NCBI GenBank assembly: GCA_027946365.1
Contig: JAPEUQ010000004.1
Location: forward strand, 2,852,001-2,916,000
DNA from: Kalmusia sp. IMI 367209
Lineage: Eukaryota; Ascomycota; Dothideomycetes; Pleosporales; Didymosphaeriaceae
Length of the DNA: 64,000 nt
Direction of reading: 5' to 3'
Part shown: piece by piece, positions 42,619-53,500 of the stretch
Layout of the letters: every line of letters starts with the position of its first letter
Position numbering within the stretch: position 1 is the stretch's first letter
Notes under the pieces: model-generated
The model's input: only the letters and a program-made list of their open reading frames with translations
Databases searched by the model: none
What the model was told of the DNA's origin: nothing
Program-made: the position numbers and the translations under genes

Positions 42619-45210
42619 TTAGGGTCCGACGTGCATAAATGCTCCCCAATGTAGTATTTTTCGAGAGTCTCCCAACTCTCCTCTGTACTCATAAATGGCA
42701 TGGTGCAAAGCATGAGAGACTCCTCCTGTGCCACCATCCTGAAGAAGTTTTGCATAAAACTTGCCCGCCACTTTGACTGCTGCATCATCAAACGTATCCC
42801 AAAGAGTGCCAATGACGTGCCTAAATGCGAGTTGAAAGGCACCTGCTAAGTGGATGCTTTCGTTAATCAAAGCTTGGTCTGAGGAAGTCGCCGTCGAACA
42901 AGCAGACAGGTATGCAATCTGTGCTGACTGGAGGTTGATAGATCGTATGTCATCGACTGACAGTCTTTCTTGTTGCAGTCCAGATCCTAATATAAGATTA
43001 CTTTGGAAAGAGCTTGTTTTACCCAACTCCGCATGACATGCTAGATGGAGGATCGAGCAACCTTGAATCATCTGAAGAGCTTCCGTTTTCCCTGGTGTGA
43101 GTAAGACCTTGATATCAGCTGCCTCTCCGACATGTTGTTTGATAGATCCAATCTCGTTCTTAGTGTTTAGTGGTCCAAGTCCTAGTCCGGGAGTCGTAGG
43201 CATTGCCACAACAACAACTTTTGGCTTTTCGTTTCTTTCGCTTGCTTTGAGCGATGTCCAAGCTTTTTTCCTAGAAAACTGTAACGCCTTTAAAGAAGGC
43301 ATATAAGAAGAGATGACATGACTGAGAGTATTTTCGGTTGAGTTGGCATCGTGAACGCCAGCTGCGTGTATGGGAACAAGACCCAACAGGCCTCCACCAA
43401 CCCACCAAATCGAAGGCAGCTCTGGTGGAGGCTGGTGCTGCCAGAAAAGCCCCAGATCTTGCAATATAGGCTTTACAGCCTCTTTCCAGAGCCAGGCCAT
43501 CTTTGCCTCAATGTTGGATGTTTCAGTTGTTGAGGGTGCTAATTGAGTTATTCCATTTTGTGTGAAGCTTATAGGCTTTGCGCGCGAAGATCCATAGTCA
43601 GAAACAATGGCCTTGATGCATTGATCCACGGTCTTGGGGGTAAGGTCTTTACCAAGCTCTATGGCACGTATTCGAGTGTTGGTGATGATGAACGCATGGC
43701 TACATAAGTAAGTAACATTGAAACACACTATTGGACCTTTACTAGCAAGGTCTAAGAGTTGTTCCTCGCTTGGTATTCTTTCGATTCCTTGGAACTCGGG
43801 AAGTCTTCGCATCTCCATCTGAAGGGATTCGAAAGCATCACACGCGCTTCGCAGTTTAAGAGACTCCGCCGCATATTCTTGTAGAGGTTTCCCATCATTC
43901 GAAGCATTTTCTTCGTCTCTATCGGCCCGTATAGAGCTAATTGATTCCTGGAGCTCTGTATATCTGGAAAGTATTGTTGAGTGATTGCTCCTTGGCAAAG
44001 GCTCGTGCGTCTTAATCTCCATAGCCAAGCCATCTATGAGACTGGTGCCTTTCTCGAGTATCTGTAGAGCTTCTAGGTCACTTTTGCCTGCCTTGATGAA
44101 CACGGATGCTGCAATGGCTCCCAATCCTGAGAACTGTCGAAGTATGCGCTCAAGATCTTCGTCAGAGTGCGTGCGGGGAGTGAGTCTCAAGAGTAATTCT
44201 AACAGATCTTCTAGAATAACAACCGCCTTAGACCACTTCTCAAGTTCAATAGAAGCATCCATAGCTTGTCGCCCAGCTCGCATACGATGAAATGTCGGAC
44301 TTTTGTTGTGAGTCAAAGCTTCTTCGTGCAATTTAGCTGCTTCTTCAAGGTCACTCGTGTTTGATTTTCTTGACCAGAGATATGCATCCTGGTAGCTCAG
44401 AGCTAGATTATAGAGACGTTCTGCTCGAGAATGATGACTAAGCGGCGTGTTATCGAGTGCGGATCTGGCCAATGTGAGACAACGTCGAGCAATGTAGGAG
44501 AGTCCTGGCTCGGCCCCCGCTTCAAGTTTGATAGCTTGCCCAAGATCGCCCAAAACACTTGCCAGCTTGTTTTCAAGCATCGCTAGGACATTGCGGCGAT
44601 CTGAAGTTTGCGGTACATTGCTCAAAGCTTCTTCAAAATAGGATATTGAAGAGTGAAGATTCGAAATCCCAGCAGAGTCCTTCCATTTCACCGTCTCATG
44701 ATAACGATCACGATGTAGGATTCCCAAGTCGTCGAGAACGTCACAACGGAAGTCTTCGTCTTCATCTAACGCTTCAATTGCATCAGTGAAGTGATCTCGC
44801 GCAGCAATAAAGTCAGCATCGAAGTTCCCATGGCCCTTGATAGCTTCCTGGTAACGCCAGCCATAAGCCCTGCCTGTTCCCGCCATACGCCTAGATCGTA
44901 CGGATGCGCTTGTGTCCGGTGGCATAATTTCCAAGCTGTGCTGCTTATATTGAATCGCTGCATCGATGTCCTTCATTGATCCAGATCCGGTATCAAGATA
45001 TCTGAGTTGAAGGCCATGCCCGAGACCATACCATCTTGTAGCCTGTATGGCAGCGCTCCTGTTTCCACATTGATCTACAGCCTCTTTTCCTAACCTAATA
45101 CTCTCTTCCAACGCTTCCCTATTGTTTGACTTGTCATTTCGATATTGTTTACGTAAAGCTGTAGAACGATTATATGGTGAAATCGTAACTTTACCCTTTC
45201 CTGGTGCCAT
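42619..45210 (-). CDS. TPR-CHAT protease-like protein
   Basis: Predicted caspase-clan (CHAT, separase-related) peptidase with an N-terminal TPR array; single exon, 863 aa. The N-terminal roughly 450 residues form helical repeats, for example ATRWYGLGHGLQLRYLDTGS, DAAIQYKQHSLEI, LNLALSYQDAYLWSRKS-like helices and DLEEAAKLHEEALTHN. The C-terminal CHAT domain (about 500-863) has VCFNVTYLCSHAFIITNTRI, IWWVGGGLLGLVPIHAAGVH, and the catalytic dyad H726 (ILHLACHAELG) and C771 (IAYLSACSTAT). VIGTLWDTFDDAA and ILHWGAFMHVGP close the fold as in other fungal CHAT proteins. Both catalytic residues are intact. In fungi CHAT-TPR proteins are numerous and often found near, or fused to, NLR-type genes; bacterial TPR-CHAT proteases activate cell-death or signalling effectors (family knowledge). 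A TATATAAA element near 45328 could be promoter sequence. Confidence 0.92.
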   Translation of the reverse strand: MAPGKGKVTISPYNRSTALRKQYRNDKSNNREALEESIRLGKEAVDQCGNRSAAIQATRWYGLGHGLQLRYLDTGSGSMKDIDAAIQYKQHSLEIMPPDTSASVRSRRMAGTGRAYGWRYQEAIKGHGNFDADFIAARDHFTDAIEALDEDEDFRCDVLDDLGILHRDRYHETVKWKDSAGISNLHSSISYFEEALSNVPQTSDRRNVLAMLENKLASVLGDLGQAIKLEAGAEPGLSYIARRCLTLARSALDNTPLSHHSRAERLYNLALSYQDAYLWSRKSNTSDLEEAAKLHEEALTHNKSPTFHRMRAGRQAMDASIELEKWSKAVVILEDLLELLLRLTPRTHSDEDLERILRQFSGLGAIAASVFIKAGKSDLEALQILEKGTSLIDGLAMEIKTHEPLPRSNHSTILSRYTELQESISSIRADRDEENASNDGKPLQEYAAESLKLRSACDAFESLQMEMRRLPEFQGIERIPSEEQLLDLASKGPIVCFNVTYLCSHAFIITNTRIRAIELGKDLTPKTVDQCIKAIVSDYGSSRAKPISFTQNGITQLAPSTTETSNIEAKMAWLWKEAVKPILQDLGLFWQHQPPPELPSIWWVGGGLLGLVPIHAAGVHDANSTENTLSHVISSYMPSLKALQFSRKKAWTSLKASERNEKPKVVVVAMPTTPGLGLGPLNTKNEIGSIKQHVGEAADIKVLLTPGKTEALQMIQGCSILHLACHAELGKTSSFQSNLILGSGLQQERLSVDDIRSINLQSAQIAYLSACSTATSSDQALINESIHLAGAFQLAFRHVIGTLWDTFDDAAVKVAGKFYAKLLQDGGTGGVSHALHHAIYEYRGELGDSRKILHWGAFMHVGP

Positions 45211-45715
45211 GGGCGCTAATCTGTTTTTCTTGATCAGTAGAACAATCTAAATTCGACTTTAAGATAATCCCAACCTGCTACCAGTCGCTCAAGAGCTATT
45301 CATTGAAAGCTGTCGACCGCTCGAGTGTATATAAAGGCGAGGAGGCACACGTGTGGCCTGCCTATAGCAGCCTAATTACCCGCTATTCTAATTGGGGGTT
45401 AGTGCCGTCAGCCATGCAACATAACTGGTGATTAATCAGCCAACTCTCGGTCGAAGCCAAAGTAAGATGCCTCCAAGATTCAGCATATGAGGATATGTAA
45501 TGACTTGCCACCATAATCATGATAATTTGTGAATCAGCAAGTCACCAGCTTTCGGTATCACATGGTCGTAATTGACATAGGACGATAGCTCGTACAATTA
45601 GCCATACTACACATATCTATTTCTTGTATGTAGATGAAGGTAATGATATCGAGATATTAACTCTTGTGATTGAAATCTACTCTTTGCTATTCCAATGCGC
45701 TAGATGGTATCGTCC
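45211..45715. other. Intergenic, TPR-CHAT promoter and Nudix 3' flank
   Basis: About 500 bp. A TATATAAA run at 45328-45335 lies about 120 bp upstream of the TPR-CHAT ATG. No gene seen. Confidence 0.42.
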
Positions 45716-46994
45716 TTATAATTTCCCTGATCTCTTACGGCCCAAGATCTCGTCTCTCTCCCAAACATTCACATCCCTCGGGCCCTCCTTTTTGAATTTC
45801 GTCGTGATGACCCATCTCTTCATACTACCTCTGATTCCTTCCCGCGAGAGCTCGGGCCCCGGGCTATCTAGCACTAATACCGCGGTGTCCTTGTCCACTT
45901 TACCAACACCGTCTTGTTTCGACTCGCCGTAGTCACCCTTCCCAAGGACTACGGGGCTGACAACTGCCTCCCCAAACGTATCTACGGCCTCGCTATTATG
46001 AACTCCCTTCTTACTAAGGAACCCAACGAGGCGAGACCTTTCATGCTGTAGTTCTTCGATAGAAGGAATTGGAGAACTGGGGCTGGTGACGGTCGGGGAT
46101 AGGTACTCCGACAGGATATATGTGAGGAAGAATTGGGGTGGATAGAGGATGATTCGGTTCTGCCGCGCGAGATCAATCCACTTGTTAGGTGGTAGGAACC
46201 GCGCTGCTGTATGCTCGATGCCGCCGTCGTGAGTGGGGTTCGGTATCACGATCTCGTCTTCCTCGCCTAGGCCGGAGGATGGCGGCGTGCCAATCGAGGT
46301 CGCAGCGCGCTTTGTTGGCGAGACAGATCCTAGCGGCAGGAAATAGAGGTACATTTGCGTCGTGAAGCGCTTTGGTACGTTGCGCGGTGTGATCCATCTC
46401 GTGAAAAGCAGGAGGGAGTCTGTATCTGCCTCGCAGCCCCATTTCTCTAGCAGGTCTGGAAATAATATAGTCCCTGCGTGTACGGCTTTGCGGCCCTCTT
46501 CTCGCTCCTCGTCACTTATTTCGGTGAATAGTTTGCCGGTTCTGAGGTTTTTCGCGAGTAGTATTCCACTTTCTTCAAAGGTCTCTCTTATGGCTGCCAT
46601 TCGATACGCAAGCGTATCTTGATGACTTTGTGGGTGGACCGCGTCGGGTACTTCGCCGTCATGCTCGGGCGATACTGCGCCGCCGGGGAAGACATGTGCT
46701 GGGATCTCATCAGTATTTCAGCTCCGCTTCCTCGGCTCGTGCTTCGTATAGGATTCGCATACCGGACGAGAACGCGGAAGCCGTGCGTACGCGATGCAGA
46801 AGGAGGATTTGGTTTGTCGGCGAGATAACAAGGACACTACATGCACTTTAGAATATATCTTCCGCTAATAAACACGATACTCTACCATTTTAGAGATGTA
46901 TTGCAAGGATAGGCACGTACGAGGAGCTGGGTATCGGTGTCGCAGGTGTCTTTGGCGCCTTCTTCACCGGAGTGTGGTCCGCTGGATTTGACAT
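45716..46994 (-). CDS. Nudix hydrolase, NUDT19/RP2-type
   Basis: Predicted Nudix pyrophosphatase of the NUDT19 group, whose characterised members cleave CoA and acyl-CoA (family knowledge). Three exons, 46994..46921, 46836..46763 and 46698..45716, give 376 aa. The start MSNPADHTPVKK comes from exon 1. The fold begins VLVISPTNQILLLHRVR, followed by HVFPGGAVSPEHDGEVPDA and, after a family-typical insertion, MAAIRETFEESGILLA. This gives the split Nudix box (GG...E...RETFEESG) seen in NUDT19. LLLFTRWITPRNVPKRFTTQ and MYLYFLPLG are further family segments. The C-terminus RKRSGKL ends in GKL, which falls off the usual PTS1 consensus, so peroxisomal location is doubtful. The third exon alone looks like a complete ORF; the first two exons are required for the Nudix fold. 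Confidence 0.9.
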
Positions 46995-47696
46995 TTCTCT
47001 CCTTTGTAAGTAAATCCTTCCCTCTAATCTCCTCTTTATCGTCTGGGTATTGTTCCTCCTATCGAGCCCCTTCGCTGTAGCTAGTACGCGCGATCGGGTA
47101 TGTGTTTGTCGCCGCGGAGCTCTTTGTGCGAGCACAGTGGTCGTGCGCGGCCAAAGTGCAGTACAAAAATCAAGTCTAAGTAAATCAGGGAGGCGGAGGG
47201 ATGGCGGACGAGGGAGACCTAGCATGGTGAGCTATAATCAATGCGCGGTGTAGATGCGCCATGATGCGTTGGAGGTGATTAGTGGCTGCTGCGCGGGGAA
47301 TTTGGGGTAGATGCCGAGGTTGGATGATTACATCCCGAATTATGACAACCAGCGAGCAATGGGAAACCGGATACATTTGCATGTGGATTCAATTACCACG
47401 CAAGATACACGAATAGCTGCATAACGCTATGTTATTGTTTCTTGTCCAACATACTCTAGCTAAATAGTTAAATGTCAACCTACCATAACACAATAAAATC
47501 CAAAAAAGAAGCCTTGCAACCGACATGCACTCTGTTCATGTGGTAAATCTGAAAGTGAAAGGCGCATTGATTTGAGAGAGAACATCATTCATGGTATCAT
47601 TGCTTTTGTCCCTAACCTAAACATAAGCCATCAATCGTCTCCGTGTACCTATAAATAAACCATCAAACGCCCTCCGATGCATGCAACTGTAAGTGT
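46995..47696. other. Intergenic, Nudix promoter and IMPDH 3' flank
   Basis: About 700 bp. The Nudix side is GC-rich, the IMPDH side AT-rich. No gene seen. Confidence 0.45.
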
Positions 47697-49563
47697 CTAC
47701 GAGTAGAGCTTCTTGTCAAAGCTATGTAGGCCATGGACATTGCCTTCAGCCTGCGCGCTTGCAGTCCTCAGCTCGAACCTTACAGTACCGTCAACAACAC
47801 CTTTTTGGAGCTCTTTCAAGCTCTTGATACCAATATCCTGGAGAGAATGCTGCACACCGGCCATGAGGTAGGGCACAAACTTGGTGATAGAGCCACGATC
47901 ACGGACAGAGCCTGACACGCCTTGCGCGACAAGCACACGATCACCCTCGGAGAAATAGCGTGCTGTTCCAGCATTGCTAGCCTTCGCATCCTTGCTACCG
48001 GCTCCGGCCTTCTTGTCCTCCATGGCGTCAATGCTACCCATGCCACGGTAGGCCTTGACGAGCTGGCCGTCGTTGCTAACATAGTACTGACCCGGTGATT
48101 CTGTCGTACCAGCGAGCAGGCCGCCCATCATGACCGTTGTGGCACCGAGAGCAAGACCTTTGACGATGTGGCCTACATTCTGGATGCCTCCATCAGCAAT
48201 GCAGGGAACACCGAAGCGCTTTGCAAACTGAGTGACATTGTAAACTGAAGTAGCTTGAGGACGTCCTACAGCCATGACCTCCTGGGTGATGCACGCGCTG
48301 CCACTGCCCATACCGATACGGAGACCATCGACACCAGCAGCAATCAAAGCGGCTGCCTGGTCACGAGTGACGACGTTTCCGCCAATCACGTCGAGGCCTG
48401 GATATTTCTCCTTGATGTACTTGATCATATCAATCTGGTACATGCTATTGCCTTGGGAGCTGTCCAGCACAACGATGTCGAGGCCTGCATCGACGAGCTT
48501 CTGGAGACGGATTCTGTCCTCTGGTCGAGTTCCAATGGCAGCTGCCGCGATGAGCTGCTTAGAATGTGGCAACTTCGAAGCGAGCGGATAGTGGAGGTTC
48601 TTCATCAAATCGGAGCGCGAGAGTAAGGCAATGAGGTTGAAGTCCTCATCGACAATGGGAAGCTTTCCTTTCTTAGACTTGCTGAGGATGTCGTTTGCCT
48701 GCCGCAGATCAATGCCCGTCTTCGCAGTGACCAGATCTATGGACATGACAGCGGAGACTGGGTCGTCCAAATTATCGTGAAATTGAACATCGCGGGGAGT
48801 GATGATACCGACTAGCTTTGATCGGAGCTTGCCACTCTCTGTATTTTTTGTCAGCGACTACTAGGATTACGCAGAGTAAATCAAGGACGTAGATATTGGG
48901 CGATCAGGTAAACACTTTTCCACAGTTGGCGGAACCGTTGCGGATGAACGAAAGTTATAAATAAAAATGGGATCATCATAACGCAGGAACATAAAAGGTT
49001 GTTGAGAACTTACCAGTAACTGGAAAGCCACCGAACCCCCAAGTCTCCTTCAGTGCCTTTGCCTCGCGGACCGTGGTCTTTGGCGAGATGACGACGGGGT
49101 CGAGAATGAAACCGTTCTCGAATCGCTTGACCTTGCGCACCATCTCGGCCTGGTCATCCTGAGAGCAGTTGTGGTGGATTATGCCCAAGCCGCCCAGGAG
49201 TGCGATGTGAATAGCCATGTTATGTTCCGTCACGGTATCCATGGGCGAGGAGACGAAGGGAGTCTTGAGGGTAATCCTCTTCGTAACGGGAGTATCGAGG
49301 GTGACATCGGCCGCGGGGAAGCCTTGGGCGCATCATCAGCATGAAGCGTGCTGGGAGATGGTGAGACTGGACATACCGATGTAGCCAGGAAGCATAAGGA
49401 AGTCGTTGTAGGTAAGGCCGCCGTTCCTCTTGGAGTCAATAAGCGTCTTGACGTCGATTCCATCGCGCTCGGGATACTCGTTCTTGAGCACCTCGAGGGC
49501 CTTGGAGAAGTCCATGGCGTCGGCAGCACCTTTGGCCATGGCGTCACCGTTCGTGATGGGCAT
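47697..49563 (-). CDS. Inosine-5'-monophosphate dehydrogenase
   Basis: IMP dehydrogenase, converting IMP to XMP with NAD+, the rate-limiting step of guanine nucleotide synthesis (cytosol, homotetramer). Three exons, 49563..49377, 49322..49014 and 48838..47697, give 545 aa, the usual size. The N-terminal barrel begins [15 protein letters not shown], then [26 protein letters not shown]. The CBS pair (Bateman module, about residues 120-245) contains [16 protein letters not shown] and [12 protein letters not shown]. The catalytic part has [28 protein letters not shown], and the catalytic cysteine near residue 348 in [33 protein letters not shown] and [17 protein letters not shown] bind phosphate, followed by [11 protein letters not shown] and the flap [17 protein letters not shown]. 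The start MPITNGDAM was preferred over an upstream in-frame ATG with no conserved sequence. Confidence 0.97.
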
Positions 49564-50500
49564 AATCGGGACAAAAAAAGACTTGTCTGGAACTGAGAAG
49601 TGCAGGAAATACAACGAATGAAGGAGATAGACCGCAGTTCGTGTGTGAGACTATGGCCGGGCAAACACTTTTGGTGTTCCCAAGGTAAAACCCGACTTTG
49701 GAAAAAGTCTGTACGAAATTCTACCGTGGCGGCGCACGGGTGGGGAGTCACGTGCGGGTTATTCTTATCTTATCTTAGCGCGTTTTCCTGTTCGGGACCG
49801 AGAAACCCTCGCCTTTGCAACACGTAGAAAGACGCGAACTTCATCGCGTGTCCAATCTGTATGTATGCGTTGCGGAAGCTTGCGACCTGACTGCAGGTGA
49901 AGCGGAGGCGTGCGGGTACTCGCGGCATGACCAAGCAAGCAGGCCGTGCCTAGTCGAGAGGGATGAAAAGAGGGCGACCAGCTTGCAGCCAGGCACATTG
50001 GGAGGGCCAACCTTGTTGAGCAGAGCAGGTTGACTAGCCGCAAGAATCGTGTGATCAGTGGCTTGTTTCGCGCCGACTGACGTGTGACGCCGGGCGGAGA
50101 GATTTTGCGGCTGGCGATCTCTCGAGGCGTTGCTAAGGGCAACGGCGCCAGACCCCAGCGCGGTAAACAAGAACTTCACTGCCGGCCCGTCCAATGCCAG
50201 CCTCCACGCCGCTGCGATCACAGCTCCAGCTACCATTCTCACCCTCTCCATTGCTTTCTTCGGCTGCGCAGAAGGTGTCTCTGTCGTAAGCCCGGTCCAT
50301 CGACCCTTTAAGCGCATTATTCACAAGCGTGCTAGGCTTGTTGTGCAGGCAGGCGCCTCCATCCGGCTGGGAATATCACGGCCGCGAGAACGGCCTCTGG
50401 AGCTCGCTCGACTGCGACCAACACTCAAAACCCGCTGCGCTGTACGACGCATGCCTCGCCGCTATATTCCTGACGATTCCTCCCGACATATGCGCTCGCC
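49564..50500. other. Divergent promoter region, IMPDH and IQGAP
   Basis: About 940 bp between two divergently transcribed housekeeping genes. Several long GC-rich ORFs (for example 50130-50504, plus, which overlaps the IQGAP start by 4 nt) have no family features. One could act as an upstream ORF, but there is no evidence beyond position. Confidence 0.42.
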
Positions 50501-53500
50501 ATGAGCTACACCTACGCCCCGCGCACCCGCCTCGGCCACCAGGCGACATCGCCATCGCCCCTCCGCCAGACGTCTACGGCCTCCAATGGCTCCTCCGCAT
50601 ACTCGGGCGATTCAGATCGATACCCACCCAGCCGGTCGAGCACGCTCTCCAGCAATGGGTCGACAACATTTCAACCGGTGACGCTGGGACACCGCCGCGG
50701 CAAGAGTGAAGGCATGGCTCTCACTCAGCCACGCACAGACTACTTTTCCTCTGAAGAGAAACAAGTCAATCCCAATGATACATATGCAAGCATGCGGAAG
50801 GCTCTACGACCGCTCCCCCAGCCATCGCAAAGTTCGCCTATGCTCGAAAAGCCAGCTCGTGCGACAAACAATTCTGCACAGACACGTAACCGGGCACAAA
50901 GTGTCGATCCTGCGCGAAAGAATTCCTATGATGCATCCGCATCGCCTATACGCGAAATACCTATTCGTACGACAAACAGTCCGACACAAACACATACGCG
51001 GTCGCAGAGCGTCGACCCTGCACGGTACACGACCGCCGACGGCTCTATATCGCCTATTCGCGAAAAATCAGCTCGCACCGCAAACAGTCCAACCCACGCG
51101 CATACACGAGCACAAAGTGTCGACCCTATGCGGTATAACTCGTTCGATGGCTCTGTTTCCCCTCCTGCCAAACCACGTCCACTCTCCATGGCCATCTCGC
51201 GCTCTGATTCGATACGAGCCCCTACTCGCGACCACTCGTCCCGACCTCTCAGCAACGCCCATCTTGACCGACCGGATCTCCAACGTTTCCAAAAATCTTC
51301 GACTGGACACCTCCGAACACTCTCGAAATTCGCTGAGACGGCTTCCGAAGATGATTTTACGATAAAGTCGCCTGAACAAGAGGTGGTGGGCTTGCATGGG
51401 CGGAGGAGGCTACAGCGCACTGATTCCGCCCGTGGGAAGAAGACGACATCGAGCTGGGCGAGTCGGAATTGGATGGATCAACAACGGCAATTTCTGCAAG
51501 CATACGAATACCTTTGCCACATCGGAGAAGCCAAGGAGTGGATAGAGGACATCATCCATAAAGATATCCCGCCTATAGTGGAGCTGGAGGAAGCGCTGAG
51601 AGATGGAGTAACTCTGGCCGAAGTCGTTCAGTCTGTACAAGGACGAGCACTCCGTATATTCCGTGACCCCAAGCTGCAATGGAGGCACTCTAACAACTAT
51701 GCCCATTTTTTCAAATTTCTAGCAGACGTGGAACTGCCGGACCTTTTCCGATTCGAGTTGGTCGATTTGTATGAGAAAAAGAATATACCCAAGGTCATTT
51801 ACTGCATACATGCGCTTTCGTGGCTTTTGTTCCGGAAAGGCATGGTAGATTTTCGAATAGGGAATCTGGTGGGCAAGCTGCAATTCGAAGATCATGAACT
51901 AGAAGCAATGCAGAAAGGTCTCGACAAGGCTGGGGTTAGCATGCCCAACTTTTCGGGCATGTCAGCCAAGTTTGCTGTTGAGCCAGAGCCCGAACCCGAA
52001 CCCGAACCTGTGGAGTCAGAGGAAGATCGTATCGACCGCGAGCTCTCTGAGAACGAGGCCATCATCCTGGACCTGCAGGCCCAAATTCGGGGTGCACTGC
52101 TACGGATACGACTTGGAAACCTAATGCAACAACTCTGGGATAGTGAAGAGCTGATTGTCGACCTCCAGTCACGTATCCGAGGGGACTGGGCACGTCAAAT
52201 TGCTTACTACCGAATGGATATGCGGCGCTTCGCGATAAACCTACAAAGTGCTGCTCGAGGTTACCTTATCCGATCACAGTTACGAGGCGAGGAGGAGTAC
52301 TGGCGTAATAAGCAACCGCAAGTACTCCAAGTTCAAAATTTGTTCCGTGGTCGTAAGGCACGTGCAGAAGTCCAGTACATGAAGTCGAAGATACAACGAC
52401 ACGAAAACGGCATTCGGGAGTTCCAAGCCGCTATCCGAGGCGCGCTACAACGACTACGTGTTTGTGACCGATATGAGCAGACTCGTGATGCAGAGCCCGC
52501 TGTTCTGCATATTCAATCAATGATTCGTGGTGCAATGCTTCGACACCAAGTTGATCGAGACTATGCTGAACTCAAAGAGAACGAAGGGCACATCACCCAA
52601 ATACAGGCTGCTTCCCGAGCCATGATTATCCGACAATCCATGCGCGCAGACCAGGAAAACCTCCGCCAGCAAGAGTCGATAATCACCCTACTACAAGCCG
52701 CTGCCAGAGGTGCAATTGCAAGAAAGCAAAATGCGGAAGTGCAGGAGAAGCTGGTAAGCACTGATGTCAATTGGTTCGACTTTCAATCAAAAGCTCGAGG
52801 CAACGCTTTGAGAAGCTCCATCGTGCAACTGCGCGAAGCTCTTCTAGCTGAATCGTCTCAAATCATTGATCTACAGGCTGTTGCTAGGGGAAGTCAGCTC
52901 CGCTCTGAAGTGACGGACACCCTCGCGCAGCTCAATGATCAACAGCCCATCATTACTTCTCTTCAATCCTATATGCGCGGGTTTCTATCGCGACGGAGGC
53001 ATTTCTCTGATCTTAAGGCTTTACAGGCTCAAACCCCGACTATACTTGATCTTCAGTCAGCATGTCGGGGTTTCATCCAGCGACAACGTACGTACGAAAT
53101 ACTGTGCGAACTGAACAACCAAGAAACCGAGATCGTACAACTACAGGCCCTGGCCCGCGCAATGAGCTTACGAATGCACATTGGTAATCTTCTTGCCAAG
53201 GTGGAGGAGCACGAAGACGCCATCATTGAGCTCCAAGCCCTAGCTCGCGGCATGATCATACGGCGAAAATTTGTAGAGAAGAAAAAGTTCTACAAGGAGA
53301 ACATGGAGAAGGTTATCAAAATTCAAAGCTTTGTACGCGGACGTCAGCAGGGCGAAGCATACAAGAGCTTGACCAGCGGAAAGAATCCGCCCGTGTCGAC
53401 AGTAAAGAATTTCGTGCACCTCTTGAACGACAGCGACATCGATTTCGATGAGGAAATCGGTATGTAAAGACTCATCTGCCCATGGAGCCAGAGCTAACAA

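Noticed and set aside
50130..50504. 124-codon ORF overlapping the IQGAP start
   Set aside because: Arg/Pro-rich, typical of GC-rich promoter sequence; ends 4 nt inside IQGAP. Could be an upstream ORF, but nothing supports translation.
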